Position numbers and translations under genes: made by a program. From Poa pratensis (Eukaryota > Streptophyta > Magnoliopsida > Poales > Poaceae): a DNA stretch of 64,000 bases. Under the pieces are notes generated by a model. That model made no database searches, had not been told where the DNA came from, and worked only from the letters and a program-made list of their open reading frames with translations. Below, in pieces: positions 22,883 through 32,539 of this stretch. Position 1 is the stretch's first letter. Each line of letters opens with the position of its first letter. The DNA is taken from positions 118,221,612-118,285,611 of the forward strand of contig CAMZMU010000063.1 in NCBI GenBank assembly GCA_947311845.1, read 5' to 3'.

Positions 22883-23170
22883 ATGAAATGATCAAAGTTG
22901 CAGTGAAGCTCTACAATTTTGGGACTCCATGTTCCCGTTCCTGCTCAAACTAAGTACTATAGTACATTATATGAATCCTGTGATGCTGCAATACTACTGA
23001 TTGCAGTTTTGAGTTTCAAGAAAGGAATTTGTAAGGCTATAGTTAGCTGCAACTGAATCAAATTGTTGTCAATTGTACATTTTTCTTAATTTGAATCATG
23101 TTCCCAGTTTGAAGCAAGTCTGGTTTGTTAAATGTTCACCCAAGCTGATTGAAGCTTTGGGTCTAGTTGG
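22883..23170 (+). repeat. Duplicated methylase 3' end, copy 2
   Basis: Shares GAAATGATCAAAGTT, CTACAATTTTGGGACTCC, CTGTGATGCTG and the TTGTCAATTGTACATTTTTCTTAA block with copy 1. It contains no coding sequence beyond the last bases of the ancestral stop region. Confidence 0.65.
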
Positions 23171-23633
23171 CATTGGAAGGATACAAATTGGCCATTCATA
23201 GTGTTTACATAGCAATCACTCAGAATTTCAAATGAACTGATGTACTCCGTATCTTTCAATCTGTCAGAGAGACTTGAATAGGTGGGAAACTGTTAAACTG
23301 GGCCACAGAGACAGTAAATAAACAAACCACAGCAATTATTACTAGTAATTATCAGATGGAAAACAGTAGTACAAAACGTGCATAGCCAATTGTAAGCTCA
23401 AAGTCACGAACTAAAGTCGAATCTGATTAAATGTTACAGCACAGCATATTGGCTGGACAAGCATCCCAAAATGAAAGCATAAGATCAAATAAACTCCTAC
23501 ACTTTTCTACTGGATCCAAATTCCCAATCATCTTCTAACTACCGCCGTTGCTTGTCGTCAACTCAAGCAGCCAGCTCGGGCCATGATCAGCACAAAGGTC
23601 TTCCACTGCAAAAGGGAACTGGTGGTGCCACCG
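23171..23633. other. Intergenic, 3' flank of the NAC gene
   Basis: No open frame of note. Because the NAC gene is on the minus strand, 23500-23633 should contain its 3' UTR. Nothing else is recognised. Confidence 0.45.
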
Positions 23634-24686
23634 TCATCGAGCAGAGCCGGGAGCGGGTAACTCGCTGATGCCATTGTGTTGGTCCCAGTTTCTGTCGTCT
23701 GCAAGATACCGAACCAACAATTCGTCGAGATTGGCCATCAAATTTGTTGGTGCGGGCGGGGATGGAAACTGGAGAAGCTGCGTCATGGAACTGGAGTTGT
23801 CACAGAGAAAGGTATCCTTGACCGGTGAATTTGGCGTGGGAGGGGAAGGATTTGATGTCCGAGCAGAGAACTCGCTCCAGGACTGCTGATCGCCAAGAAG
23901 GGCGAGCGGATTTGGTACTCGGAGCTGCTGCTGCAAGGGATCAGAACTCTCTCCAAGAAATGCTTCATGGGTCAGCGGATTCGGTGCGGGAGGGTGAGGA
24001 AACAGCAGCTGCCGTCTGACAGGAGAAGAACCGCCCGTGGTCTTCATGGTCTTGCGCGCAGACGCGGACATGGATGATGCCGGAGAGAAACCAAGATCCG
24101 CCGCCTTCCTCTTGCGCCAGGACACATTGTTGTTGCAGGCGGATGCAGATGACGAAGCCTTGGAGGCGGACTTGAGGAACCGAGGGCTCCGGTAGATTTT
24201 GCAAAGAACGATTCTTGGTTCGCCGCCGCCGGCTTCCTGATCCAGGCTGAACTCCACCATGAGCCACTCCGGCTTCCATCCTTCTTCCTTGGGCTTGGGC
24301 GTGTAAGTGAACCTCTCGAGGCGGCCGACGGGGCGGCCCTCCACCGGCTCGACGACCACCTCCCCCCTCTCGCCTTTCCAGGCGGCCTTGCCGCCGCCGA
24401 CGATCCGGGGCTTGCGGCCGTCGCGGGCGATTTGGGGCTTCACCGGGCAGAAGAAATACCAGTTCTGGCTCTCGCCGAAAGTCCTCGCCGGTCCGGGCGG
24501 GTAGATCGAGGTGAGCGTCTCGGGATCTTGGCCGTACACGTCCGCCTCGGAGAAGAAATGTTGGGTGGCGGCAGGGAGCGCCGATCCGGCCATCTTTGGG
24601 AGGAGGTACTGCGTCACGAGGTCGTGGTTCTGTGGGTAGAAGGAGCTTCCGGGCGTGTGCAGCTGGGGAGAATTTGGCGATGCCAT
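23634..24686 (-). CDS. Divergent NAC-domain transcription factor, single exon
   Basis: A 350-residue uninterrupted frame. NAC subdomains appear in order: A near 14-34 (SSFYPQNHDLVTQYLLP), B 44-58 (FFSEADVYGQDPETL), C 74-107 (NWYFFCPVKPQ ... GGGKAAWKG, the DNA-binding strand that is WKATG in typical members), D 119-149 (VGRLERFTYTPK ... PEWLMVEFSLD), E 157-168 (RIVLCKIYRSPR). The first motif departs from the usual LPPGFRFHPTDEEL, placing it in the grass-specific, fast-evolving NAC group. Residues 170-350 are low-complexity (Ser, Pro, Gln, Asn) with a basic RKRKAAD stretch near 190 that could be a nuclear signal; the tail is presumably regulatory. Start: first ATG of the frame, with A subdomain starting 13 residues later. 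Target genes cannot be inferred. Confidence 0.9.
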   Translation of the reverse strand: MASPNSPQLHTPGSSFYPQNHDLVTQYLLPKMAGSALPAATQHFFSEADVYGQDPETLTSIYPPGPARTFGESQNWYFFCPVKPQIARDGRKPRIVGGGKAAWKGERGEVVVEPVEGRPVGRLERFTYTPKPKEEGWKPEWLMVEFSLDQEAGGGEPRIVLCKIYRSPRFLKSASKASSSASACNNNVSWRKRKAADLGFSPASSMSASARKTMKTTGGSSPVRRQLLFPHPPAPNPLTHEAFLGESSDPLQQQLRVPNPLALLGDQQSWSEFSARTSNPSPPTPNSPVKDTFLCDNSSSMTQLLQFPSPPAPTNLMANLDELLVRYLADDRNWDQHNGISELPAPGSAR

Positions 24687-24884
24687 GGCGGGATGGATCT
24701 GCGAGATGAGCGCGAGTGACCTAGGGTTTGGGGATTTGGAGCTCGGAGCGCGCGTGAAAACGAAGCAGAAACGCGAGTGCTATTTGAAACGCATAAGAGG
24801 GCTTCGAGCTCGGACGACTTTTTATCTTGGGTTGGGCCGAAGGGGCACTAATTTTGGGAAGAGACGCGTTTTTGGACGCTCTTT
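24687..24884 (-). promoter_or_regulatory. 5' flank of the NAC gene
   Basis: About 200 bp of GC-rich sequence upstream of the minus-strand start codon before the repeat begins. No convincing TATA box is visible. The promoter is therefore short or extends into repeat DNA. Confidence 0.35.
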
Positions 24885-25936
24885 TTTTTCTTGAGGAATT
24901 CAGTGTCTATTCGATTAATTTCCTATTTTTAGATAAAGAGTATATACTAATACCGCGGAGATACCAATTACATCCAGCCTCTGCAACAACGCAATAACCT
25001 AGAGTATTACGGATGCACACAGCAAAAAACAATAAGAAGAAACAAAAAAGAAAAGTCCTACTACAGAGTTACAGTCCTTGCAGCAGCAGCACAACCACCA
25101 CCAAGACAACACCTGATGTTCAATTCTCCAAAAGCAACGCCTTCAAGAAGGAAACAGTGCAGAAGCACTGTCGTCGCCTGATCGAAGATCTTGGGTTTTC
25201 ACCCTGAAGATAGTCCCCGCTCTCAAAACAATGTCTTCAAGAAGGTCATTGCCAGACACAACCAATTAAGGCCAGACCTTGGATTTTCACCCTGAAAAGT
25301 AAGACTTTGAACTTCACCTGTGCTGTCGCCCCCACTTACATATCGTTGCTACGGTTTCTGAAATTCCAAGCAATTTCCTCATCGCCGCAAAAGCTCCAAT
25401 CACCATTGTTAGTCCTCAAATCTCGGCTTCCATAACATTCTCCGCCTCTGACTTCACCATGGATTTGCCCATGGTGGCAATAGTAGCAGAGCTTCGCGCC
25501 GCTCCCTCCGGCGCAACCGAATCCCATCCGATCCAGCACTCTCTAGGCATAAACGTCTATGCGAGATCGCCGGCGGAGGTTTCCGGAACCCGACACTCTG
25601 GCCAGATTAAGGAGGACAGACAGTCAAATCTTCGTCTTGTCGCAAGAGGAACCATAGGACCGCCGCCTTTATTCAGGCCAAGCCCCACGCATCCGGCCCC
25701 TGGCCTCCTTGCGGGCGACGAAGATGATCTGAAACTTGGCAGCCGCTGTACTGAAGATGCTGTCGACGAGGAACTAGTGCACTTCAGAGCAACAGGCGGC
25801 AGCCTCAGAGCCGGCTGTGCAGCAGATGGATCAGACGTCCACGCCACGGGCTGATGCCTACATGTCGCAGATCCATGTACACGCAACAGATCAAGCCCAA
25901 CAATGGCTCAGCCAATGCGTGCATGCTGCTGGTACG
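24885..25936 (-). repeat. Old dispersed repeat, probably non-LTR retroelement, left part
   Basis: The left edge is T-rich (about 24880-24895), then AGATAAAGAGTATATACTAAT, which in reverse complement resembles the AT-rich 3' end of Triticeae LINE-type elements before their poly(A). Further right come the Pro/Ser-rich blocks with TTTTCACCCTGAA repeated at 25195 and 25286, a family seen widely in Triticeae. Open frames at 25459-25854 on both strands have no recognisable domain. It resumes beyond the mariner at 30813. Confidence 0.4.
25881..25936 (+). repeat. Tandem-repeat unit at mariner target site, left copy
   Basis: ACGCAACAGATCAAGCCCAA followed by CAATGGCTCAGCCAATG (25881-25917) recurs at 30865-30901. 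The trailing GCGTGCATGCTGCTGGTACG also recurs (30848-30867, one mismatch). Removing the mariner leaves a tandem duplication of period about 110 bp, so the element landed inside a pre-existing repeat. Confidence 0.85.
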
Positions 25937-25965
25937 TACTCCCTCTGTTCGGTTTTAATTGACTC

Positions 25966-27748
25966 AGCCGTAGCACATTGTACTTTTTACACAAAACCCC
26001 CTCATAAATTAGAAACGTTACGGATCCGTCCTGCAATTCAAACAGAGAAATCCCGAGCTCCGTCGTCCGCCGTCCTTCTTCCTCCGCGCCGTCCGCCGCT
26101 CCCTCGCCGTCCGCCGTCCTCCGTCCGCTGCTCCCCCGCGGTCCGCCGTCCGCCGTCGCTCCTCGCTGCTCTTCCTCGAGCAAGGCTGGTACCGGCTGGT
26201 ACAGGCACGGGGAGCAGCGGCCGCGCTGCTCCCGTTCCGCTCTGTTCTCGGCAGGCCCCAATCGCCGCCGTCGCTCGGCGCTGCTCTTCCTCGAGCAAGG
26301 CTGGTACCAGTGCGGCGGATCAAGCCTGGTACCGCCGCTCCCGTTCCCGCTCCGGCGTGGAGCTCGCCCTCCGCTGCCTCTTCCTCGTCGACCAAGCCGC
26401 CGGAGCTTTCGGGCCGCCGTGCGCCTCCATCTCCGCTGGCTGTCCAGCTCCAGGCCGTGTAAGAGGGAGTAGCAGTCCATCTCGAGGTCCAGGCCCTGTC
26501 GAGTACGTCCTCTTCGCTGCTGATCATCCCTTCCTCCCGCCGCTGTGCTCGTCTGCTAGTGCTCGAGGCCTCTGCACCTCTGCTCCTGCCGTCGGCCTCT
26601 GCCCCTATGCTCTTAGTGGTGAGTTTTGCCCAAGCAGAATTCCTGCAAGTTCAAATTACTCCTGATTTCAATTCTGAACACAATGAGCTGCACAGATGAT
26701 ATGAAAGGAATTGAACACAATTGAGCTACAGTACATATATAGGCTGTTGCAGCAACTGAATTTTGAAATTTATATGCATGAGTGATATTGCCAATTTACT
26801 TGTTCAAGAAATTCAGAGTTATCAAATTTGATTAACACCAGTTCAAGTCTTCATGGATGTGTGGAACCTTTACCATCAGTGAAGTGTGTGTTTTACTGTG
26901 CTTATTTTGCAATTAAACAGCGAGATGTTCTTTTCAACACTAGCAGAATCTGAACCATCTGCAAGGGGCAAAAACAAGATAATATTGCTTATATTTTTGC
27001 TCTCAAGTTCAGTTAAGCATTCAGAGAGTATTTGTGTGTTTCAAGCATTTGCAAGCAGTGAATAAGAATTAAACACCACATACAGTGGATAAGAATCTTC
27101 ATAAAATTGGCCAATTGGAGCAATACATGCCACCTCTCTTACAAACAACAATTTTCAAGCTATAAACATTTCTTCCATTAAGTTACAATTTCTGGATAAA
27201 TTTAAATCACTTATACAGGTTTGAGTACATTTTTGTCCAATTATAAGGTTCATGGACAGACAGTTTAAGGACAGACATAATGATGACAGCATGCATAATT
27301 TCATAGTGCTTTGTAATGCTCAAAAGAGTTTCCCTGTTACAGCCATCTTCTCGAGAGAATTGTGCAGCAGGAGTATTTGATTCAGATGTTGTGTGCACAC
27401 TATTGTTAGACAGCATGCATAGTGTGAAAACTGATGTACAAAACCTTCTACTCCAACAAGTGACACAAGAATTAAGGATTCAATAAACTAGTGTCCCATT
27501 TGTATATTCAGACTAGCACAGGTCATTAACAACATACAACAAACAGAACATTTCCAGTTTGGTAGTCATCACAGCTGAATTCAGTTAATTAACACTGAAT
27601 AGCTTAGCAGAAGCTACACTTGCACACATCACGTTATTTATTAATTCAGTTATGTGCATTTGAATAATTCAGTGAAGTATTCATTGACTTTGCTTTTGAA
27701 CTTGCCTATGTCACAGTTAGATAAACTTGAGTCCTCGCCACCACCGCG
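25966..27748 (+). other. Mariner 5' non-coding arm with CpG-rich block and direct repeat
   Basis: 26030-26620 is strongly CpG-rich, open in several frames on both strands but low-complexity, so probably promoter/leader. GCTGCTCTTCCTCGAGCAAG is repeated at 26165 and 26280 (period 115 bp). From about 26690 the sequence is AT-rich up to the transposase start, possibly an intron of the leader, though no splice pair is proven. Confidence 0.5.
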
Positions 27749-29653
27749 ATGATGTTTGGGGTTGATCTCAACATGAGTCCTGAAGATCAACAGGAAGAAC
27801 AACTTGAACCAGTCAATAATGAAGCAGCAGGTACTAACTGTGGTGTAGAGGAACCAGTTCATGATGAAGCAAGTGGTGTAGAGGAACCAGTGCATGATGA
27901 AGCAAGTGGTGTAGAGGAACCAGTTCATGAGCAAGCAAGTGGTCATGCAAACGGCAGAGATCTGACAGATGAGGAGAGATTCGGTGTTTATTTTGCTCTC
28001 AAGGCGATCAAGCACAAAGATGGACAAGTTCTTAAAAAAGACAAAGAGCTCGTTGCTAGCCTATTGCATACAAGCCTAAGCACTGTAGACAGAATATGGA
28101 GAAGAGCAAATCAGCAGATTGCACAAGGGGAGGAGGTTGATGTCTCAAATCAAAAGAAAGGTAGAGTTGGCCGCAAGCGAAAAGATTTGGAACTGTCGAG
28201 GGTGGCGACAATACCATTGAACAGAAGGAGTACATTGCGAGGTCTGTCAATGGCATTGGGTGTAAGCTGCACGACCTTACACGCAAGGTTCGAGTTGCGT
28301 GAGTTGAGGCGTCACAGTAACAAGTTGAGGCCACACTTAAACCTATCCAACATTGTAAAGAGATTGAAATGGTGCTTGGCTATGTGTGAAGATGATTGGT
28401 TTGCGACACGGGAATTAGACAACATAGCCTACATGGACGAAAAGTGGTTCAACATGACTGGGGAGGTGAACAACTACTATTTGCTTCCCGAAGAACCTGA
28501 CCCCTTGCGCACCTTGCATCATAAGGATAGCATCGCCAAGGTGATGTTTCTCGCAGCCGTGGCTAAACCAAGATACGGCGAAGGGGGTGAGGTCACATTT
28601 GATGGAAAGCTCGGCATTTGGGCTTTTGTCACGGAGTCTCCCGCTCAAAGAACGAGTGAATATAGAGATAAGGGGACGCTCGTGCTCAAATCAATGAAAG
28701 TCACACGAGATGTAATGAGGTACTACATGTGTGAGAAACTTATTCCTGCCATCCAAGAGCGCTGGCCGGACGAAGATGAAGGAAGGACAATCTATATCCA
28801 ACAAGATAATGCCACACCACATATTCTTCCTGATGACCCGGTTTTCCGACAAGTTGTAGAACAGACTGATTTGGATATTAAGTTGATTCAACAGCCTCCA
28901 AACAGCCCCGACATGAACATTCTTGATCTCTGCTTATTCAGGTCTCTCCAGTCCCACACCGATTGCAGAGCACCTCAAAGTATCAGGGAACTGATAGAAG
29001 GTGTGGAGGAGGAATATCGAAACTACCCGGTTGATAAGCTAGCAAGAAGCTTCGTGACGCTGCAGTCATGCATCCGAGAGGTTATGAGAAATAAAGGAGC
29101 GATAGACTACCAGATCCCTCACATGAACAAGGAGCGCCGGCAGGCAGAAGGACGGCTTCCTATAGCTCTATCTATCGACCGTGAGCTAGTTGAACAGACC
29201 ATGGCATTTATAGAAGAGGCAGAAGCAATCTTAGCAGCAGAAAAAGAGCAGAAGCATCAGGAAAAGAGCAGCAGGAAAAGAGCAGCAGAAGCCTTGAAGC
29301 AGCAGAAACACCCTCGAAGCTCCAGCAAACCCCAAGCAGCAGGAAAAGAAAACCAGCAGCCTTCAAGCAGCAGCAACACCCTACGCGTACCAGCAGCCTC
29401 TAAGCAGCAAGAAAAGATCACCAGCAGCCTCCAAGCAGCAAGAGAAGAGCAGCAGCCTTCAAACAGCAAGAAAATAGCACTAGCAGCCTCCAAGCAGCAA
29501 CAAAAGATCACCAGCAGCCTCCAAGCAGCAAGAGAAGAGCAGCAGCCTTCAAGTAGCAAGAGAAGCAGCAAGAAGCACATGAGGATAGAAGCACATGAGG
29601 ATACTCCATACAGTTCAGGAATACAGCAACAGCTACAGCAATTACAGATTTGA
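27749..29653 (+). CDS. Mariner transposase, DD39D type, apparently intact
   Basis: 634 residues without an interruption, larger than the usual 450-500 for plant mariners because of extra low-complexity ends. Residues 31-66 are three acidic repeats (GVEEPVHDEAS). Residues 73-200 form the paired helix-turn-helix DNA-binding region (LTDEERFGVYFALKA; RSTLRGLSMALGVSCTTLHA). The catalytic triad is visible: D230 in YMDEKWFNM, D353 in IQQDNATPH, D393 in NSPDMNILDL. The 39 residues between the last two define the plant DD39D clade. The family C-terminal core (VTLQSCIREVMRNKG ... YQIPHMNKE) is present. Residues 505-634 are Gln/Ser/Lys-rich with a duplicated segment (ASKQQ-KITSSLQAAREEQQ). The enzyme cuts and pastes at TA. 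Start: first ATG of the frame, followed at once by a second. Confidence 0.95.
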   Translation: MMFGVDLNMSPEDQQEEQLEPVNNEAAGTNCGVEEPVHDEASGVEEPVHDEASGVEEPVHEQASGHANGRDLTDEERFGVYFALKAIKHKDGQVLKKDKELVASLLHTSLSTVDRIWRRANQQIAQGEEVDVSNQKKGRVGRKRKDLELSRVATIPLNRRSTLRGLSMALGVSCTTLHARFELRELRRHSNKLRPHLNLSNIVKRLKWCLAMCEDDWFATRELDNIAYMDEKWFNMTGEVNNYYLLPEEPDPLRTLHHKDSIAKVMFLAAVAKPRYGEGGEVTFDGKLGIWAFVTESPAQRTSEYRDKGTLVLKSMKVTRDVMRYYMCEKLIPAIQERWPDEDEGRTIYIQQDNATPHILPDDPVFRQVVEQTDLDIKLIQQPPNSPDMNILDLCLFRSLQSHTDCRAPQSIRELIEGVEEEYRNYPVDKLARSFVTLQSCIREVMRNKGAIDYQIPHMNKERRQAEGRLPIALSIDRELVEQTMAFIEEAEAILAAEKEQKHQEKSSRKRAAEALKQQKHPRSSSKPQAAGKENQQPSSSSNTLRVPAASKQQEKITSSLQAAREEQQPSNSKKIALAASKQQQKITSSLQAAREEQQPSSSKRSSKKHMRIEAHEDTPYSSGIQQQLQQLQI

Positions 29654-30783
29654 GATACTGTACCTGTGTTTGTTTTAGAGTTAAATGTCATGCAACAACC
29701 GTTTGTCCAATTTTGGATCAGTTTTGGTTTGGTGACGTGGTAAATGTATATGACCATATATATCTAGTGAAATTTTGAATCCTTGCAAGCTCTACACATG
29801 GTTCTATGAAGAGCTTAGTAGCTCCTGCTGTTTTACTACTGATAATTTTGTGTAAACTAATTGTGCAAAATATATTGCCCAAGTTGAACTCCATACAGGT
29901 TTGATTCAGATGCATAAATGAGAAGAAGGAAAAAAGCTTGCTATACACATTGATCCAGTGCGTATTCATCAGCACTGCCAACAATTTTGATCGATTTGCA
30001 TCTATCAATCCAAGCAGGTATGCTTTGTATTGATATACACACACACGTTTATTGATTCAACAGCGAAAAATAATCAAAATTGAGCATGATGGTTGAGATG
30101 AGAGACCTGACCTCGCAGCAGCAGGCCGGAGTGAGCGCAGGAGGCAGCTCGGGCAGACCACCAGGTCTTCCTCGACGCGCATCTTGCTGGACTGGGCGCT
30201 CGGGGAAGAATCCGAGGTCGCCGTGGTTGGTGTTGGGGGCTTGCACGGGCGTCCTTGTCGTCGCCGGCGCACAGAGCCGCACCGGAGGTCGGCTTGCAGG
30301 GCGTGGACCGCCACATCCGGCGCGGCGTCCCTGTCGATCTCGCCTCCTGGGGACGAGGCCTCCGCCTTCGTGCCCCGCGCCAACTCCAACCTCGGCGCTG
30401 GCCTCCGCGTGCTCGCGCTCGGCAGCATCCAATCCTCCGCCCTCACTGCCTCCGAATCACGCGGTCACCGGCGCCCGGAGCTTGGCGACTCCAAATCCAT
30501 CGCCGACTTGAACTGAAAAGGTCCAATCTTTTCCGAGATTCGCCGCGGGAAGGACGAGAGGAGCACGCGATGCGACCGAAGGTGGGGTGGGAGAGCGCGG
30601 ATGGAAGGTTGATGGGAGGGGTGGGAGGTGGCGCGGCGGCGAGCCGGAGAAGGGCGCGGCGGCCAGCCGGAGGGCAGCGAGCGTGAGCCTGAGCGTGACG
30701 GAGGGCAGAGCGAGCGAGCGTGAGGGTGAGGACCGCGGGTTTGGTCGGAAATAAACCGAGGGGTTTTTTGCAAAATATCCACC
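29654..30783 (+). other. Mariner 3' arm with CpG-rich block
   Basis: 29654-30060 is AT-rich 3' UTR-like sequence. 30090-30740 is CpG-rich and open in several frames on both strands; one plus-strand frame (about 30330-30516) reads ISPPGDEASAFVPRANSNLG and looks more protein-like than the others but has no family. It may be captured host sequence or simply GC-biased DNA. Confidence 0.45.
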
Positions 30784-30812
30784 GAGTCAATTAAAACCGA
30801 ACAGAGGGAGTA

Positions 30813-31260
30813 CATGATACCGCGAGCATGCACGTAACAAGGTACATGCGTGCATGTTGCTGGTACGCAACAGATCAAGCCCAACAATGGCTCAGCCAAT
30901 GAGTACAAGGTCCAGCAAATGCAAACACGCTCTGGCCGGCCGGCAGCGGTGCCATCGCCGCCAAAACTCGCGATTCTGTCGCTCTTGAGACGTACAGATC
31001 GAGCAGAGTCCTCAGGGCGGCTAGATGCGGCCTGCGGCGGCCAGATCCGTGTGGCACTGAGATGGACGCGAAGACCAGAAGACGAGGTCTAGGGCCGGCT
31101 AGAAAAGGAGAAAAAAGCTTATTGGGGCACCCCACCGCCGCCGTCCGCCGACGGGCGGCCTCCTCCGGCGGCGGCAGGGTGCAAGGACGGCGGATCGAGG
31201 ACCTCTAGGGGCGGTGGTGTGGACGCCTCCGGAGTCGCCCGTGAGGCCACCCGGGAGGTT
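30813..31260. repeat. Old dispersed repeat, right part, beginning with second target-site repeat copy
   Basis: Continues the block interrupted by the mariner: the second copy of the roughly 110-bp repeat (30865-30901 core), then GC-rich sequence with short inverted GGCGG/CCGCC stretches (31128-31180). No coding domain is recognised. Confidence 0.4.
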
Positions 31261-31819
31261 AGGTTTTTCCTATTAATTTCCTATGGATTCGAGGTTTCAG
31301 CTTGTGCATCCGGGTATGTTTTCACTGTGAAACTGTTAGCTCAGTTTACTCTACGTCGTACTTCTTGAGATAGCTGATCTTCCGTGTTTCAAGATATTAT
31401 TACAGTATCTATCTTTGATCAACATATTGTTCATCAACTTCCTCGGATCCGGAAAAATTATCGTCGGAATAGAACTGATTATGTATAAGTTAGTAGAACA
31501 AGTACCGACACTTTTTTAAGATCAGAGGGAGTAGTTTAAACTAGATATAGCATCATAGTATCCCGACGCAGCAAAGCACACTGATCCTCATAGTATCATA
31601 CTAATCTTCAACAAACGAGCAGCCCATATACCAAAAATTTGGACTGTAAATTTGAAATAAAACTTCACGGAAGATCTTAACTACGATCACGCAAATAGAG
31701 TTCATCACAGACATCGCGAATATAACACAAACACATATTTAAACTAAAACCGAACCCTAGCACTACTTCATAGGTGACATGGTACTTCACCAATGAGCTC
31801 ACTCATTGCGGCCGACGTA
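31261..31819. other. Intergenic, with Stowaway remnant at about 31486-31531
   Basis: TAGTAGAACAAGTACCGACACTTTTTTAAG and ATCAGAGGGAG ending before TA (31532-31533) match the right half of a Stowaway MITE; the left half is missing. Nothing else is recognised in this interval. Confidence 0.4.
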
Positions 31820-32377
31820 TTAGTTGGCGATGGACTTGCGCGCAACCACGACAAAGTCGTGCTTCTCCCTAGCAGCGCTCCGACTCCATATCAACGTTCC
31901 ACGCTGCTTCGTGTAGAGCCTCCCGGAGGGCGACGTCGGTTTTGCGATACCGCTTGATGTGGGGCAAGATGTGTCGTCCCATGTCGTGAATCGGCGGGGG
32001 GCACGCTTGCTGAAAGCGGGGGCGGCACTGCTTCTCGTCGTCGCTGCCCGGGCTGCCCCCACCGCTCCCGCCGATGTCGCCACGGCCGCAAGCGGATGCG
32101 GATGCCATCGATCTGGCAGAGATGATAAAAGAAATGGAGCGGGGGAGGCGGAGAGGGATCGTCGGAGTTGGACAATACACGGCGAAGGAGCCGAGAACAC
32201 TTCGTAGGGCATCATGGGACCTAACCCTAAATCGGCCCGAAACCCTTGATATAGTGGAATCGGGGATCGATTTAGTGGGTACCTGAAAACATTTTTACGG
32301 ACCGTGCCGATATGCGGTTTCTATCTGGGCCATGAAAATGGCCCAAAGCCGTATATTTTATCGGAATTTTCTGGGTC
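31820..32377 (-). other. Unidentified GC-rich open region and hairpin
   Basis: Three frames are open on the minus strand (for example PPIHDMGRHILPHIKRYRKT around 31960-32010), suggestive of a gene or repeat-protein fragment, but no family is recognised. 32320-32350 contains the hairpin CTGGGCCATGAAAATGGCCCA. Together with TATGCGGTTTCT and CCGTATAT this resembles a subterminal region of a DNA transposon. Confidence 0.3.
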
Positions 32378-32403
32378 GGGGGGGGGGGGGGGGGGGGGGG
32401 GGG
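32378..32403 (+). repeat. Homopolymer of 26 G
   Basis: An uninterrupted run of G, rare in plant nuclear DNA and a strong G-quadruplex former. Its length is unreliable with most sequencing methods, so an artefact or a bridged gap is possible. Confidence 0.95.
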
Positions 32404-32539
32404 TTCTTCAGGTGGTATGCTAGAGATGCTAAGTACCTTGTGTTAAGTTGACATGTTTGTTGATGCCAAGTAGAAAGTATGAATTGAGATGGAATGGGTT
32501 TGAGTAAAGAAAGTCTAACTCTTATAATTACATCACACA

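Larger units (their letters stand above)
25939..30810 (+). mobile_element. Complete mariner-like element (4872 bp) with TA target duplication
   Basis: Perfect 27-bp terminal inverted repeats (25939-25965 and 30784-30810; outer part CTCCCTCTGTTCGGTTTT) are bounded by TA on both sides (25937-25938, 30811-30812). Insertion at TA and the CTCCCTC terminus identify the Tc1/mariner superfamily, the source of Stowaway MITEs. The interior holds one long transposase ORF in the same orientation, flanked by about 1.8 kb and 1.1 kb of non-coding sequence with CpG-rich arms. Identical TIRs and an open transposase imply a young and potentially autonomous copy. Confidence 0.95.

Noticed and set aside
25817..26665. 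282-codon open frame entering the mariner
   Set aside because: It crosses the transposon boundary at 25939, so it cannot be an ancestral gene, and composition explains it.
29257..29757. 166-codon minus-strand frame
   Set aside because: Antisense of the Gln/Ser-rich CAG repeat end of the transposase; Cys/Leu-rich shadow.
24885..31260. Host gene interrupted by the mariner
   Set aside because: The flanks carry dispersed-repeat features and no splice-compatible exons, so a broken gene is not supported.
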